A stretch of DNA of 64,000 bases from Candidatus Sulfotelmatobacter sp. (GTDB lineage: Bacteria; Vulcanimicrobiota; Vulcanimicrobiia; Vulcanimicrobiales; Vulcanimicrobiaceae). The DNA lies in the NCBI GenBank assembly GCA_035504415.1, contig DATJRY010000005.1:62001-126000 (forward strand), written 5' to 3'. Made by a program: the position numbers and the translations under genes. The notes beneath the pieces were generated by a model. The model had not been told where the DNA came from. It was given only the letters and a program-made list of their open reading frames with translations, and did no database searches. This document shows, piece after piece, positions 17,697 to 25,427 of the stretch (its first letter is position 1; each line of letters starts with the position of its first letter).

Positions 17697-17724
17697 GTAT
17701 CGTCGGCTGGTGAGCCGGACTTTA
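17697..17724 (-). promoter_or_regulatory. Sigma-28 (FliA)-type promoter of flgM-flgN-flgK-flgL
   Basis: Minus-strand TAAAGTCC (17724-17717), 12-bp spacer, GACGATAC (17704-17697). It lies in the 96-bp gap between flgJ and flgM; transcription would start about 38 bases before the flgM ATG. The -35 octamer is identical to that of flagellin. Confidence 0.75.
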
Positions 17725-17748
17725 GGGCGAGCGCGAGCCAATCGGCGT

Positions 17749-18105
17749 TCACGGGTTCTCCTCCTGCACCGGAGCCTTGGCTTCGGTGCTGGAGTTGGCG
17801 AGGACGCTGCTGCGCAGCTGCTGCTCGAGCACCTTGGCGATGCCGAGCGACCCCGTCTTGGCCAGCTCGTCGGAGCGCTGCTGGTCGAGCATCTCCGTCC
17901 ACGTTTGTTCGGCAGCGGACGTTTTGCCGGTCAGTGAGACCTCAGGCGCCGTTTTCCGCATCTCGGTGAAGAGCATGTTGACGAACAGCGACTCCATCTG
18001 CTGCGCGACCTTGTGCAGCTTCTGGAGCGCCTGCTGCTGCTGCGCCGTGAGCGGCGCCTGGGCGGCGAGGCTCTGGGCGGAGGGCGGCAGCTTCTCGAGC
18101 GACAT
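17749..18105 (-). CDS. flgJ: Rod-binding protein FlgJ (rod-cap domain only)
   Basis: A 118-residue protein equal to the N-terminal domain of FlgJ: KLHKVAQQMESLFVNMLFTE at about residues 29-48, then MRKTAPEVSL and WTEMLDQQRSDELAKTGSLG. This part caps the growing rod. The C-terminal peptidoglycan hydrolase domain of enterobacterial FlgJ is absent, so another enzyme must open the wall, as in many single-domain FlgJ lineages. The start overlaps the flgI stop by one base. Confidence 0.88.
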   Translation of the reverse strand: MSLEKLPPSAQSLAAQAPLTAQQQQALQKLHKVAQQMESLFVNMLFTEMRKTAPEVSLTGKTSAAEQTWTEMLDQQRSDELAKTGSLGIAKVLEQQLRSSVLANSSTEAKAPVQEENP

Positions 18106-19244
18106 CAGATGATCTCCACGTCGGCCTGCAGCGAGCCGGCGTCGCGCAGCGCCTGCACGATCGAGATGAGGTCGCGCGGTGAGACGCCGATCGTGTTGAG
18201 CGCCCGCACGACTTGCATCAGCGTCGGGGCGCCCGAGACGTAGATCAGCTTCCTGGTCCCGGTCTGGCTGGCGGTGACGGTCGTGTTCGTCTGCACCGGC
18301 GGCTGGGTGCGCGAGAACGGCGCGGCCGGCACGACGGTGTTGTTCGTCGCGATCGTGATCGAGAGGTTGCCGTGCGCGATCGCGCAGGGCGCCAGCGTGA
18401 CGTCGCCGCCCATCACCACGGTGCCGGTACGCTCGTTGACGACGACCTTGGCCAGCTCGTCGGCGTCCAGCGGCAGCTCGCCGGCCTGGGCCAGGAAGTC
18501 CACGTCGTCGCCGGCATAGCGCGCAGGCAAGTTGACGCGGATCGTCTCGGCGTCGTTGGCGTGCGCGGTGCCCGGCCCGAACTTGGTGTTGAGGATCTGG
18601 GCGACGCGCGCCGCGGTCAAGTAGTCCGGCGTCGTGAGCACGTACGAGAAGCCGGACTGGTCCTGCTGAATGTTGGTGATCATGTCGCGCGCGATCACGG
18701 CGCCCTGCGGGATGCGCCCGGCCGTGACGTGGTTCTGCAGGATGCTGTTGGGGCCGCCGGCGCCGGTCGCCGAGGCGTAGAAACCGCCGACCGAGAGCGG
18801 GCCCTGGGCGGTCGCGTAGACCAGGTTGTTGGCCGCCTTGAGCTCGGTCAGCACGAGGGTGCCGCCCTGCAAGCTGGTGGCGTCGCCGAGCGTCGAGACG
18901 GTGACGTCGACGTTGTCGCCCGAGTGCGCGAACGGCGGCAGGTTGGCGGTGACGATGACCGCCGCGACGTCGCGCGTGCGCACGTTCTGCGAGCTGGTCG
19001 AGAGCCCGAAGGCCTGCAAGATGTTCTGAATCGTCTGCGAGGTGAAGACGACCGACGTCGAGTCACCGGTCTGGTTGAGGCCGGTCACGATCCCGTAGCC
19101 GACCAATTGGTTCGTGGTCACGCCCTGCACGCGCGCCACGTCCTTGAGCAGCACGCGCTGCGCCGACGCGTGCAGCGGCAGCGCGCTCAGCGTGAGCAGC
19201 AGGGCCAGGGCGGCGGTCAGCGTCTTCTTCATCTTCATCATCAT
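18105..19244 (-). CDS. flgI: Flagellar P-ring protein FlgI
   Basis: A 379-residue periplasmic protein with a cleavable signal peptide (TLTAALALLLTLSALPLHASA, about residues 8-28). The mature start RVLLKDVARVQGVTTNQLVG is the FlgI signature. Later conserved parts are GIVTGLNQTGDSTSVVFTSQ, the DNVDVTVSTLGDATSLQGGT block and, near the end, NTIGVSPRDLISIVQALRDA. It forms the ring around the rod in peptidoglycan, which shows that the cell has an outer membrane with its L-ring partner FlgH encoded next door. The gap to flgH is 6 bp. Confidence 0.97.
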   Translation of the reverse strand: MMMKMKKTLTAALALLLTLSALPLHASAQRVLLKDVARVQGVTTNQLVGYGIVTGLNQTGDSTSVVFTSQTIQNILQAFGLSTSSQNVRTRDVAAVIVTANLPPFAHSGDNVDVTVSTLGDATSLQGGTLVLTELKAANNLVYATAQGPLSVGGFYASATGAGGPNSILQNHVTAGRIPQGAVIARDMITNIQQDQSGFSYVLTTPDYLTAARVAQILNTKFGPGTAHANDAETIRVNLPARYAGDDVDFLAQAGELPLDADELAKVVVNERTGTVVMGGDVTLAPCAIAHGNLSITIATNNTVVPAAPFSRTQPPVQTNTTVTASQTGTRKLIYVSGAPTLMQVVRALNTIGVSPRDLISIVQALRDAGSLQADVEII

Positions 19245-19250
19245 CTTGCG

Positions 19251-19856
19251 TCAGAACAGGAAGTTGACGATCTTTTGCAAGATCCCCTGAGTCTTCTTGT
19301 CGGCGTCGCCCTTGAACTCGGCCTGGACGTTCGCGACGTTGCTCGAGGCGATCGTATCGGTGTTGTCGATGTCTTGCGGGCGGATGACGCCGGTGATGTG
19401 CAGCACTTGCTTCTGGCCGTTGATCAGCAGGTTCTGATCGCCGGCGATCTTCAGCGCTCCCGACGGTAGCACGTCGGTGACTTGCGCCTCCATCGTGCTG
19501 GTGAAGGTGCTCGAGCCGACCTGCGCGCGCGCTTCGGACGACTGCCGCGTCGCGCCCAAGCCGATCCCGTCCTTGAGCAGGAAGATGTTGGCCAAGCCCT
19601 GGCCCGGCGTCGCGCTGAGCGAGTAGCTGTTGTTGACGCTCTGCTGCATCGACTGCGAGTTCGCTTGCGAGAAGTTGAACACGACCGTCACCAGGTCGCC
19701 GACTTGCCCGGCACGGAAGTCCGGCCCCAGGCGCAGCGGGTGCCCCGGGCCGACCGGCGGCGGTGCGGCCTGATACAGCGTGTCGGCGAACGCCGGCGCG
19801 CCGAGCGCGGCGAAGGCCAACACGGCGAGCGTAACGCGAGAGAGGGCGCGATGCAT
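19251..19856 (-). CDS. flgH: Flagellar L-ring protein FlgH without lipobox
   Basis: A 201-residue protein. Core FlgH motifs are RAGQVGDLVTVVFNFSQANS (about residues 48-67), MEAQVTDVLPSGALKIAGDQ and LLINGQKQVLHITGVIRPQD. FlgH forms the outer-membrane bushing of the rod. A signal peptide is visible (VTLAVLAFAALGAPAFA), but the mature region has no Cys after it and no lipobox, unlike the lipoprotein FlgH of enterobacteria. The start ATG at 19856 was chosen because it places the signal peptide at the N-terminus and follows flgA by 2 bp. Confidence 0.93.
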   Translation of the reverse strand: MHRALSRVTLAVLAFAALGAPAFADTLYQAAPPPVGPGHPLRLGPDFRAGQVGDLVTVVFNFSQANSQSMQQSVNNSYSLSATPGQGLANIFLLKDGIGLGATRQSSEARAQVGSSTFTSTMEAQVTDVLPSGALKIAGDQNLLINGQKQVLHITGVIRPQDIDNTDTIASSNVANVQAEFKGDADKKTQGILQKIVNFLF

Positions 19857-19858
19857 GG

Positions 19859-20599
19859 CTATTCGCCTCCTGGGAGCGTGAGCTCGACGCGATTGGGGCC
19901 GGTCACGATGCCGGCGACCGCGCGTTGCGTCTGCGGGTTCACCACCGTGACCGTGTCGCCGATCGCGCCGCCGGTGCGGGCGATGACGTCGGCCATCAGC
20001 GAGACGGGGCCGTCGTGGATGACCAGGATCGCCGCCTGACCGGGCCGCACGAGCGTCTGCGGCGAGGTCTCCTCGACGTACAGCGGCAGCCCTTTGGAGA
20101 GGGCCAAGTTCATGCGGCGGCCCAGCAGCGCGTCGCGCTCGACCGCGGGCCGGCCGCTGGCCGGCACGCGCGCCAGCACGACGTCGTCCGGGCCGAGCAC
20201 GGTGCCCGGCGTCAGATCGTGCGCCGCGACGGCGGTCTCGACGTAGGTCACGACGTGGTACCCGACCACGACGGTCCGGACCACCGCGCCGTCGACCACG
20301 ATCGCGACCGGCACGCCGACGTAGGTCGGGTTGACGTACGGCGATCCGCCCGGCTCGATCGTGACCGCGCCGCTGGGCACGCGCTGGTCGGCGATCTGGA
20401 AGGCCGGGTTCAACGAGCGCTCGGGGCCGTCGCTCAAGCCGTGCGCGATGCGATCGGCGAGCGAGGCGATGCGGGCGCCGGCGACGATCTGCGTCGTCGC
20501 CGTGACCGTCACCGACGCGCGCACGCCCGCCGCCGGCACGCAAAGCGCGGCGGCGAGGGCGAGGGCGGCGGCAAGGGCGCGAGCCCGCGGAGCGATCAT
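19859..20599 (-). CDS. flgA: Flagellar basal-body P-ring formation protein FlgA
   Basis: A 246-residue periplasmic chaperone with a signal peptide (residues about 8-28, ALAAALALAAALCVPAAGVR). The C-terminal SAF-type region has AAHDLTPGTVLGPDDVVLAR, LGRRMNLALSKGLPLYVEET and LVRPGQAAILVIHDGPVSL, all typical of FlgA. It helps FlgI assemble into the P ring. The start overlaps the flgG stop by one base, and flgH follows after 2 bp. Confidence 0.93.
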   Translation of the reverse strand: MIAPRARALAAALALAAALCVPAAGVRASVTVTATTQIVAGARIASLADRIAHGLSDGPERSLNPAFQIADQRVPSGAVTIEPGGSPYVNPTYVGVPVAIVVDGAVVRTVVVGYHVVTYVETAVAAHDLTPGTVLGPDDVVLARVPASGRPAVERDALLGRRMNLALSKGLPLYVEETSPQTLVRPGQAAILVIHDGPVSLMADVIARTGGAIGDTVTVVNPQTQRAVAGIVTGPNRVELTLPGGE

Positions 20600-21387
20600 C
20601 AGGACGTCTTCATCTGGACCGCGGTCTGCAGCATCGAGTCCGCCGTCGTGACCGACTTGGAGTTCGCTTCGTACGCGCGCTGCGCGGTGATCAGGTTGAC
20701 CATCTCGGTGACCACCGAGACGTTGCTCTGCTCGAGGTAGCCGCCCTGAAGGGTGCCGGCGCCGTTGAGACCCGGCTGCGAGATCGTCGGCGCGCCCGAG
20801 GCGCCGGTCTGCAGGTACAGGTTCTGGCCCTGCGGCGCGAGGCCGGCCGGGTTGATGAAGCGCACCAGCTGGATCTGGCCGAGCGTCTGCGGGAGCTGCT
20901 GACCGGGAACCTGCGCGGTCACGGTGCCGTCCGAACCGACCTGCACCTGCGTCGCCGTCGCCGGGATGGTGATCTGCGGGTTGAGGAAATAGCCGTCGGC
21001 GGTGGTGATCTGACCGTTCGAGTCGACCTTGAACGAGCCGTCGCGCGTGTACGCCGTCGTCCCGTCGGGGAGCGTGACCTGGAAGAACCCGTTCCCCTCG
21101 ATCGCGATGTCGAGCGGATTGTCGGTCTCTTGCAGCGTCCCTTGCTGGAACATCTTCTCCGACGAACCGACCTTCACGCCCAGACCGACGTCTTGGCCGA
21201 CCGGCACGATCGACGGGCCGACCGGCGTCCCCGGCGCGCGCAAGTTCTGATAGATCAGATCTTGGAACTTGGCCAGGTTCGCCTGGAAGCCCGTCGTGTT
21301 GACGTTGGCGATGTTGTTGGAGATCGTGTCGACGTTGTACTGCTGGGCCATCATGCCCGTGGCGGCCGTCGAGAGCGCTCGCATCAT
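20599..21387 (-). CDS. flgG: Distal rod protein FlgG
   Basis: A 262-residue protein, the normal FlgG length. Conserved parts are MRALSTAATGMMAQQYNVDT (residues 2-21), then ISNNIANVNTTGFQANLAKF (the rod motif), GNGFFQVTLPDGTTAYTRDG, and the C-terminal LEQSNVSVVTEMVNLITAQR-AYEANSKS block. FlgG forms the distal rod, which the P and L rings surround. It lies 18 bp below flgF and overlaps flgA by one base. Confidence 0.97.
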   Translation of the reverse strand: MMRALSTAATGMMAQQYNVDTISNNIANVNTTGFQANLAKFQDLIYQNLRAPGTPVGPSIVPVGQDVGLGVKVGSSEKMFQQGTLQETDNPLDIAIEGNGFFQVTLPDGTTAYTRDGSFKVDSNGQITTADGYFLNPQITIPATATQVQVGSDGTVTAQVPGQQLPQTLGQIQLVRFINPAGLAPQGQNLYLQTGASGAPTISQPGLNGAGTLQGGYLEQSNVSVVTEMVNLITAQRAYEANSKSVTTADSMLQTAVQMKTS

Positions 21388-21405
21388 GATCGGGTTGCTC
21401 CTACA

Positions 21406-22233
21406 CTACGTCGGGGTGCTGCGGCCGATCGACTGGATCGCCTGGCCGGTGGTGGTGTCCTGCGCTTGGATCATCTGGATGTTCATGTCGAACCAGCGCT
21501 CGTTGCTGATGAGCCCGACCATCGAGCTCACCACGTTGGCGTTGCTGGTCTCGACCGAGCCCTGCAGCGCCGTGGTGCGTGTCGCCGCGGCGGGCTGCGC
21601 GTTGCCGGTGTCGATGAAGCGCGAGTCGCCCTGCGGGCGCAGCGCGTTCGTGTTCGCGAACTCGACCAGCTGCAGCTGGCCGACGACCTGCGGCGTGTTG
21701 TCCTGGCCGGTGCCCTGCTGCGTCACCGTGACGGTGCCGTCGCGCGCGATCCCGACCTTGCCGGTGTCGGGCAGTTGGATCGCCGCCCCGTTGGCGCCCA
21801 GCACGCGGTCGCCGTTGCTCGCGACCAGATACCCGTTGGCGTCGCGCTGGAAGCTGCCGTCGCGCGTGTATGCACGCGTCCCGTCCCCGGCCTGCGTGGC
21901 GAAGAAGCCCGGACCCGAGAGCGCGACGTCGAGATCGTTGCCGGTCGCGGAGATCGAGCCTTGCTGGAAGTCGGAGGGCGTGTCGTAGATCTCCGAGCCG
22001 CTGCCGAGCGTGCCGATGGGCACCATCACCGGCACCCCGTCGAGGCGCGCGCCGGGCGAGCGACCGGGATCGGTCTGGATGCGGTACAGCTCGGTCTGAG
22101 GCTGCGCTTGCACTTGCAACAGCTTTTGCTTGAAGCCGGCCGTGTTCGCGTTCGCGAGGTTGTTCGCGATCGTGTCCACCGCCGATTGCGCGACGAGCGC
22201 CCCGGACGTCGCCGTGTACATGCCACGGACCAA
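21406..22233 (-). CDS. flgF: Proximal rod protein FlgF
   Basis: A 275-residue rod protein. I chose the TTG at 22233 because it gives MVRGMYTATSGALVAQSAVD, the family N-terminus; an ATG at 22221 would remove four conserved residues. GGAGG lies 10 bp upstream of TTG. The rod motif ANNLANANTAGFKQKL, the central GPGFFATQAGDGTRAYTRDG and the C-terminal SNANVVSSMVGLISNERWFD are all present. It is the first gene of the flgFGAHIJ rod/ring operon, with a sigma-28-type promoter about 130 bp upstream. Confidence 0.93.
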   Translation of the reverse strand: MVRGMYTATSGALVAQSAVDTIANNLANANTAGFKQKLLQVQAQPQTELYRIQTDPGRSPGARLDGVPVMVPIGTLGSGSEIYDTPSDFQQGSISATGNDLDVALSGPGFFATQAGDGTRAYTRDGSFQRDANGYLVASNGDRVLGANGAAIQLPDTGKVGIARDGTVTVTQQGTGQDNTPQVVGQLQLVEFANTNALRPQGDSRFIDTGNAQPAAATRTTALQGSVETSNANVVSSMVGLISNERWFDMNIQMIQAQDTTTGQAIQSIGRSTPT

Positions 22234-22262
22234 AGTAAAGAACCCTCCGCACGGGAACCCGT

Positions 22263-22278
22263 CTCCGGAGTACCGGAG
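22263..22278 (-). other. Stem-loop in the flgF leader
   Basis: A perfect inverted repeat CTCCGG-4-CCGGAG lies in the roughly 120-base leader between the predicted flgF transcription start and its TTG codon. No poly-T follows, so it is not a terminator; it may stabilise the mRNA or regulate translation. Nothing else is recognised in this leader. Confidence 0.45.
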
Positions 22279-22360
22279 GCGGGGAACTGCAGATCCGTCA
22301 GTCGGTCGGGATCTGCTGCGGCCTCGACCGTGCGAGGGTCGTCCGGCCGCTTCCCACGGG

Positions 22361-22388
22361 TGATCGGCTTCCCGACGCCCCGACTTTA
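22361..22388 (-). promoter_or_regulatory. Sigma-28 (FliA)-type promoter of the flgF rod/ring operon
   Basis: Minus-strand TAAAGTCG (22388-22381), 12-bp spacer, GCCGATCA (22368-22361), the -10 with the best match to consensus of the four. The TAA of the -35 is the stop codon of the upstream protein kinase gene. Sigma-28 control of rod/ring genes is unusual, since these are normally middle genes. Confidence 0.7.
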
Positions 22389-23375
22389 GTGTCCCCGCGG
22401 GTTGGGGTCGACGTCTCCGGGCGGCAGGAGCGAGCGATTGGGCATCGGGACGGCCGGCGCGGGCCCCGCGGCGGTGCCCAGCGCGGCGCCCGCGCCGGCC
22501 ACGACGATGGCCGCGGGCGGCCCGCCGGCCTCGCCGCCGGTGCGCTGGAGCCGCAGCCGGGCCGCGATGTCCCCCAGCTGCTCGGCGACCTCGACGGCGC
22601 TCTGCGGACGCGCCTCGGGAGCGCGCGCCAAGAGTACCTGCACCAAGCCGGCCAGCTCGAGGTCGACCTCGGGCGCGCGGACCGGCAGCGCCGGCGGGTC
22701 CTCGTCGAAACGCCGCAGGGCCACCGCGAGCGCGCCGCCGCCCTCGAAGGGGGGCGCCCCGGCCAACGCGTGATAGAGCAGGCCGCCGAGCGCGTAGAGA
22801 TCGACCAGCGGGCTCACCTCGCCCGAGCGCGCCTGCTCGGGCGCGACGTAGGCGGCGCTGCCGATCAGCGCCCCGGGCGCCGTCAGCCGCGCCTCGGCCG
22901 CATCGCCCGCCCAGGCCAAGCCGAAGTCCGTCAGGTGCGCCGAGCCCTGCGCGTCGATCAGCACGTTGGCCGGCTTGACGTCGCGGTGGACGATCCCCAG
23001 CGCGTGGGCCGCCGCCAGCGCCCGCGCCAGCTGCACGCCGACCAGCGCCGCCTCCTCGGAGGAGAGCACGCGTTCGGCAAGGATCGCCGAGAGCGGCCGT
23101 CCCTCGACGTAGTCCATGACGATGTACGGCCGGCCGTCCGCGTGCAGCCCGACGTCGTGGACCGCGACGACGTTGGGGTGGACGACCCGCGCCTCGGTCA
23201 GCGCCTCGCGGCGAAACCGCTCGTGGAGCACGCCGCCCTCGTCGCGCCCGCGGTGCAGCAGCTTGATCGCGACGGCGCGCTCGAGGACCGAGTCCCAGGC
23301 GACGAATACCGTCGCCATGCCGCCGTGCCCGGCGACATGGTCGAGCCGGTACCGCCCGCCAAGCAACTCCTCCAT
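22386..23375 (-). CDS. Soluble Ser/Thr protein kinase (PknB-like)
   Basis: A 329-residue protein with a complete Hanks-type kinase domain: Gly-rich loop GHGGMATV (residues 16-23), catalytic Lys in VAIKLL (K38), catalytic loop HRDVKPANVL (130-139), DFG (150-152) and APEQARSGEVSP for the activation/P+1 region. The last 60 residues are Gly/Ala/Pro-rich, and no real transmembrane helix or extracellular sensor (PASTA and so on) is visible, so it is probably cytosolic. It lies inside the flagellar locus between fliE (34 bp upstream) and the flgF promoter, on the same strand, which suggests coupling of motility to phosphorylation. The substrate is unknown. Confidence 0.9.
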   Translation of the reverse strand: MEELLGGRYRLDHVAGHGGMATVFVAWDSVLERAVAIKLLHRGRDEGGVLHERFRREALTEARVVHPNVVAVHDVGLHADGRPYIVMDYVEGRPLSAILAERVLSSEEAALVGVQLARALAAAHALGIVHRDVKPANVLIDAQGSAHLTDFGLAWAGDAAEARLTAPGALIGSAAYVAPEQARSGEVSPLVDLYALGGLLYHALAGAPPFEGGGALAVALRRFDEDPPALPVRAPEVDLELAGLVQVLLARAPEARPQSAVEVAEQLGDIAARLRLQRTGGEAGGPPAAIVVAGAGAALGTAAGPAPAVPMPNRSLLPPGDVDPNPRGH

Positions 23376-23409
23376 TGCGCCCGGTGTACCCGTTCCGAGC
23401 GCGGGGGGA

Positions 23410-23766
23410 TCAAACTTGCATTTGCGAGATCGTGTTGTAGGCCGTGATCAGCTTCGAGCGGACGGAGAGCAGGTAGTTGGCGGCGAGGTTCGCCTCCTCG
23501 ACCTTGCTGACGACCCCCTGGAGGTCGTTGGTCTTGCCGGTCGCGAGGTCGCGGGAGGCCGCATCGGACGTGTTGAGCTTGTCGTTGACGTCCGAGATCA
23601 TCTTGCTCAGCGTGTCCTTGAACGACGCGCCGTCGCTGCTGCCGGTCGCGGCCGGGCCGCCCGGGATCGCGCTGACGTTCGGCGTCTCGTCGACCTTCGA
23701 CGTCGTGCCCATGTCGGGGGCGAAGGTCCCCGGGATCACCTTGGAGATCGCGCTCGCGTAGTCCAT
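23410..23766 (-). CDS. fliE: Flagellar hook-basal body protein FliE
   Basis: A 118-residue protein. The C-terminal 75 residues carry the FliE pattern: GASFKDTLSKMISDVNDKLN, then LQGVVSKVEEANLAANYLLS and VRSKLITAYNTISQMQV, the family ending. The N-terminus is more variable. FliE joins the MS ring to the proximal rod. It follows flgC with a one-base overlap, giving the conserved flgB-flgC-fliE order. Confidence 0.94.
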   Translation of the reverse strand: MDYASAISKVIPGTFAPDMGTTSKVDETPNVSAIPGGPAATGSSDGASFKDTLSKMISDVNDKLNTSDAASRDLATGKTNDLQGVVSKVEEANLAANYLLSVRSKLITAYNTISQMQV

Positions 23767-24263
23767 CAGGATTTCAACAGTCCCAGCGTGGCGTTGCCTT
23801 GCGTGCGCGCTTCTTGAATCGCGGTGACGTTCGCCTCGTACGCGCGCGAAGCGGCCATCATGTCGACCATCTCCTTGACCACCTCGACGTTCGGGTAGTG
23901 CACGTACCCTTGGCCGTCGGCGTCGGGATTGCCGGGATCGTAGACCAGCCGGTCGGGCGACTGGTCCGGAACGATCTGCGTGACCTCGACGCCGGCCTGC
24001 GCGCTCGAGGAATCGTCGCTCATCACCGAGTCCGGCGTGCCCATCGCGCCGAAGCTGCTGAAGCCGTCGCTGCTGGTCATCGCGTTGTCGCGCGACGTCG
24101 ACTCGGGCTTCTGCGCGAACACGACCAGTTGCCGCTTGAACGCGCCGCCCTCGGGCGTGCGGGTCGTGTTGGCGTTCGCGATGTTGTTCGCGATAGTGTC
24201 CATCGCGAGCCGCTCGGCGGACAGCGCGCTGGCGCTGACCTCGATCGAGTCGTACATTCCCAC
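23766..24263 (-). CDS. flgC: Proximal rod protein FlgC
   Basis: A 165-residue protein with the FlgC N-terminus (SIEVSASALSAERLAMDTIA and NNIANANTTRTPEGGAFKRQ, residues about 6-45) and the C-terminal VHYPNVEVVKEMVDMMAASR-AYEANVTAIQ block. It is slightly longer than E. coli FlgC (134) through a Ser/Asp-rich insertion near residues 55-80. It forms part of the proximal rod with FlgB. The gap to flgB is 1 bp. Confidence 0.96.
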   Translation of the reverse strand: MGMYDSIEVSASALSAERLAMDTIANNIANANTTRTPEGGAFKRQLVVFAQKPESTSRDNAMTSSDGFSSFGAMGTPDSVMSDDSSSAQAGVEVTQIVPDQSPDRLVYDPGNPDADGQGYVHYPNVEVVKEMVDMMAASRAYEANVTAIQEARTQGNATLGLLKS

Positions 24264-24264
24264 G

Positions 24265-24714
24265 CTAGGCCTGTTCCTCGATGGCTTGACGAACGCGCGT
24301 GTACTGCACTTGCAGCAGCTGGCTGATCGTCTGCTGATAGGACGAGTTGAGCGAGAGCTTCGCCATCTCCTGATCGATGTCGACGTTCGAGCCGTCGACC
24401 CGCATCTGCGTCGAGTGGTCGACGGTCGTGGTGATCTGGAACGGCTGCGGGTCTTGCGAGGGGCCCGTCGAGATCATCTGCGGGTCGGTCGTGACCAGCT
24501 GCAGCTCGTCGGGATCCGCGTCGTCGCCCGGCTCCATCGCCGCCAGCGCCTCTTTGAACGAGACGTCGGAGCGCTGGAAGTTCGGCGTGTTGACGTTCGC
24601 GATGTTGTTCGCGATGACGGTATGCGTCTGGCCTGCCCCGCGCACTGCGTCTTTGAGCATGTCGACGGTCGGGCTGAAAGAGATGCTGTCGCCCATCACC
24701 TTGACCTTCGGCAC
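24265..24714 (-). CDS. flgB: Proximal rod protein FlgB
   Basis: A 149-residue protein. HTVIANNIANVNTPNFQRSD (about residues 33-52) is the rod motif, and VDIDQEMAKLSLNSSYQQTI with LLQVQYTRVRQAI is the FlgB C-terminus. I chose GTG at 24714, which has GGGAGG 6-7 bp upstream; ATG at 24696 is an alternative with a weaker site. It is the first gene of the locus. I could not assign a convincing promoter in the 83 bp before it. Confidence 0.95.
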   Translation of the reverse strand: MPKVKVMGDSISFSPTVDMLKDAVRGAGQTHTVIANNIANVNTPNFQRSDVSFKEALAAMEPGDDADPDELQLVTTDPQMISTGPSQDPQPFQITTTVDHSTQMRVDGSNVDIDQEMAKLSLNSSYQQTISQLLQVQYTRVRQAIEEQA

Positions 24715-24797
24715 ACTGTCCCTCCCACCTTAGTGGCTTCTGCCTGCGGGCCGAAGCCGTCGCGGTCCTCGCTGCGCTGCGGTCCGCCCGCGCGGGG

Positions 24798-25427
24798 TCA
24801 CAAGCGGGAGAGCGGGCGGATTCTCGGGGCGAGGGCGTAGTTGAGCTGCAGCAAGTAGATGAAGGTGATGCTCCAGGCCGTGCCCGGCACGCACAGGGCG
24901 GCGCCGACCGCGTAGAGCGCTTGGGCCAGCACGATCCGCCGACGAACGGCCTGGCGGACGCTCGGCTCGACCTCGTCTTTGACCAAACCGGCATGTTCGG
25001 TGTAGGTCCAGGCGGCCAGCAGCACCAGGCCGAGCAGCAAGATGACCAGCCAGTAGGTAATCAAGGCCGTGCGGTAGCCGATGAACGTCCCCAGCAGCGC
25101 GGTCGAGAACGGGACCGCGGTCACCGCCAGCAAGAACGCGAGGTGGATCCAGGTCAGGCGCTGGTCGGTCCGCTCGAGCAGGTTGAGCTGCGCTTGCTGG
25201 CCGACCCAGAAGATCCCCAAGGTCAAGAAGCTCAGCACCACGGTGACGGCACGCGGACCCAGCGCGGCCAACGCGCCCAACAGGTCGCCCTCGCTGTGGA
25301 CGTGCTCGACGGGCGGAACGCGCAGGTCGAGCACCAGCAGCGTCATGGCGAAGGCGAACACGCCGTCGCTGAGCGCGGCGAGACGGTCGACGTTCTTGCC
25401 GGCGACGCGAAGGTACTCGGCCCCCAT
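24798..25427 (-). CDS. TMEM175-type (DUF1211) membrane channel
   Basis: A 209-residue integral membrane protein with about five to six hydrophobic helices. RLAALSDGVFAFAMTLLVLDL (residues 15-35) includes the family signature in which a Phe/Ala-Ser-Asp turn begins helix 1. The segment FWVGQQAQLNLLERTDQRLTW is also typical. Bacterial TMEM175 proteins form potassium-permeable channels. The ATG overlaps the stop of the ABC exporter gene, so the two are co-transcribed. It lies downstream of, and on the same strand as, that exporter, and is not related to the flagellar genes that follow. Confidence 0.85.
   Translation of the reverse strand: MGAEYLRVAGKNVDRLAALSDGVFAFAMTLLVLDLRVPPVEHVHSEGDLLGALAALGPRAVTVVLSFLTLGIFWVGQQAQLNLLERTDQRLTWIHLAFLLAVTAVPFSTALLGTFIGYRTALITYWLVILLLGLVLLAAWTYTEHAGLVKDEVEPSVRQAVRRRIVLAQALYAVGAALCVPGTAWSITFIYLLQLNYALAPRIRPLSRL

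Noticed and set aside
24702-24733. Possible sigma-28 promoter before flgB (TAAGGTGG-N12-GCCGAAGG)
   Set aside because: The -10 would lie over the start codon and both elements match the consensus poorly.
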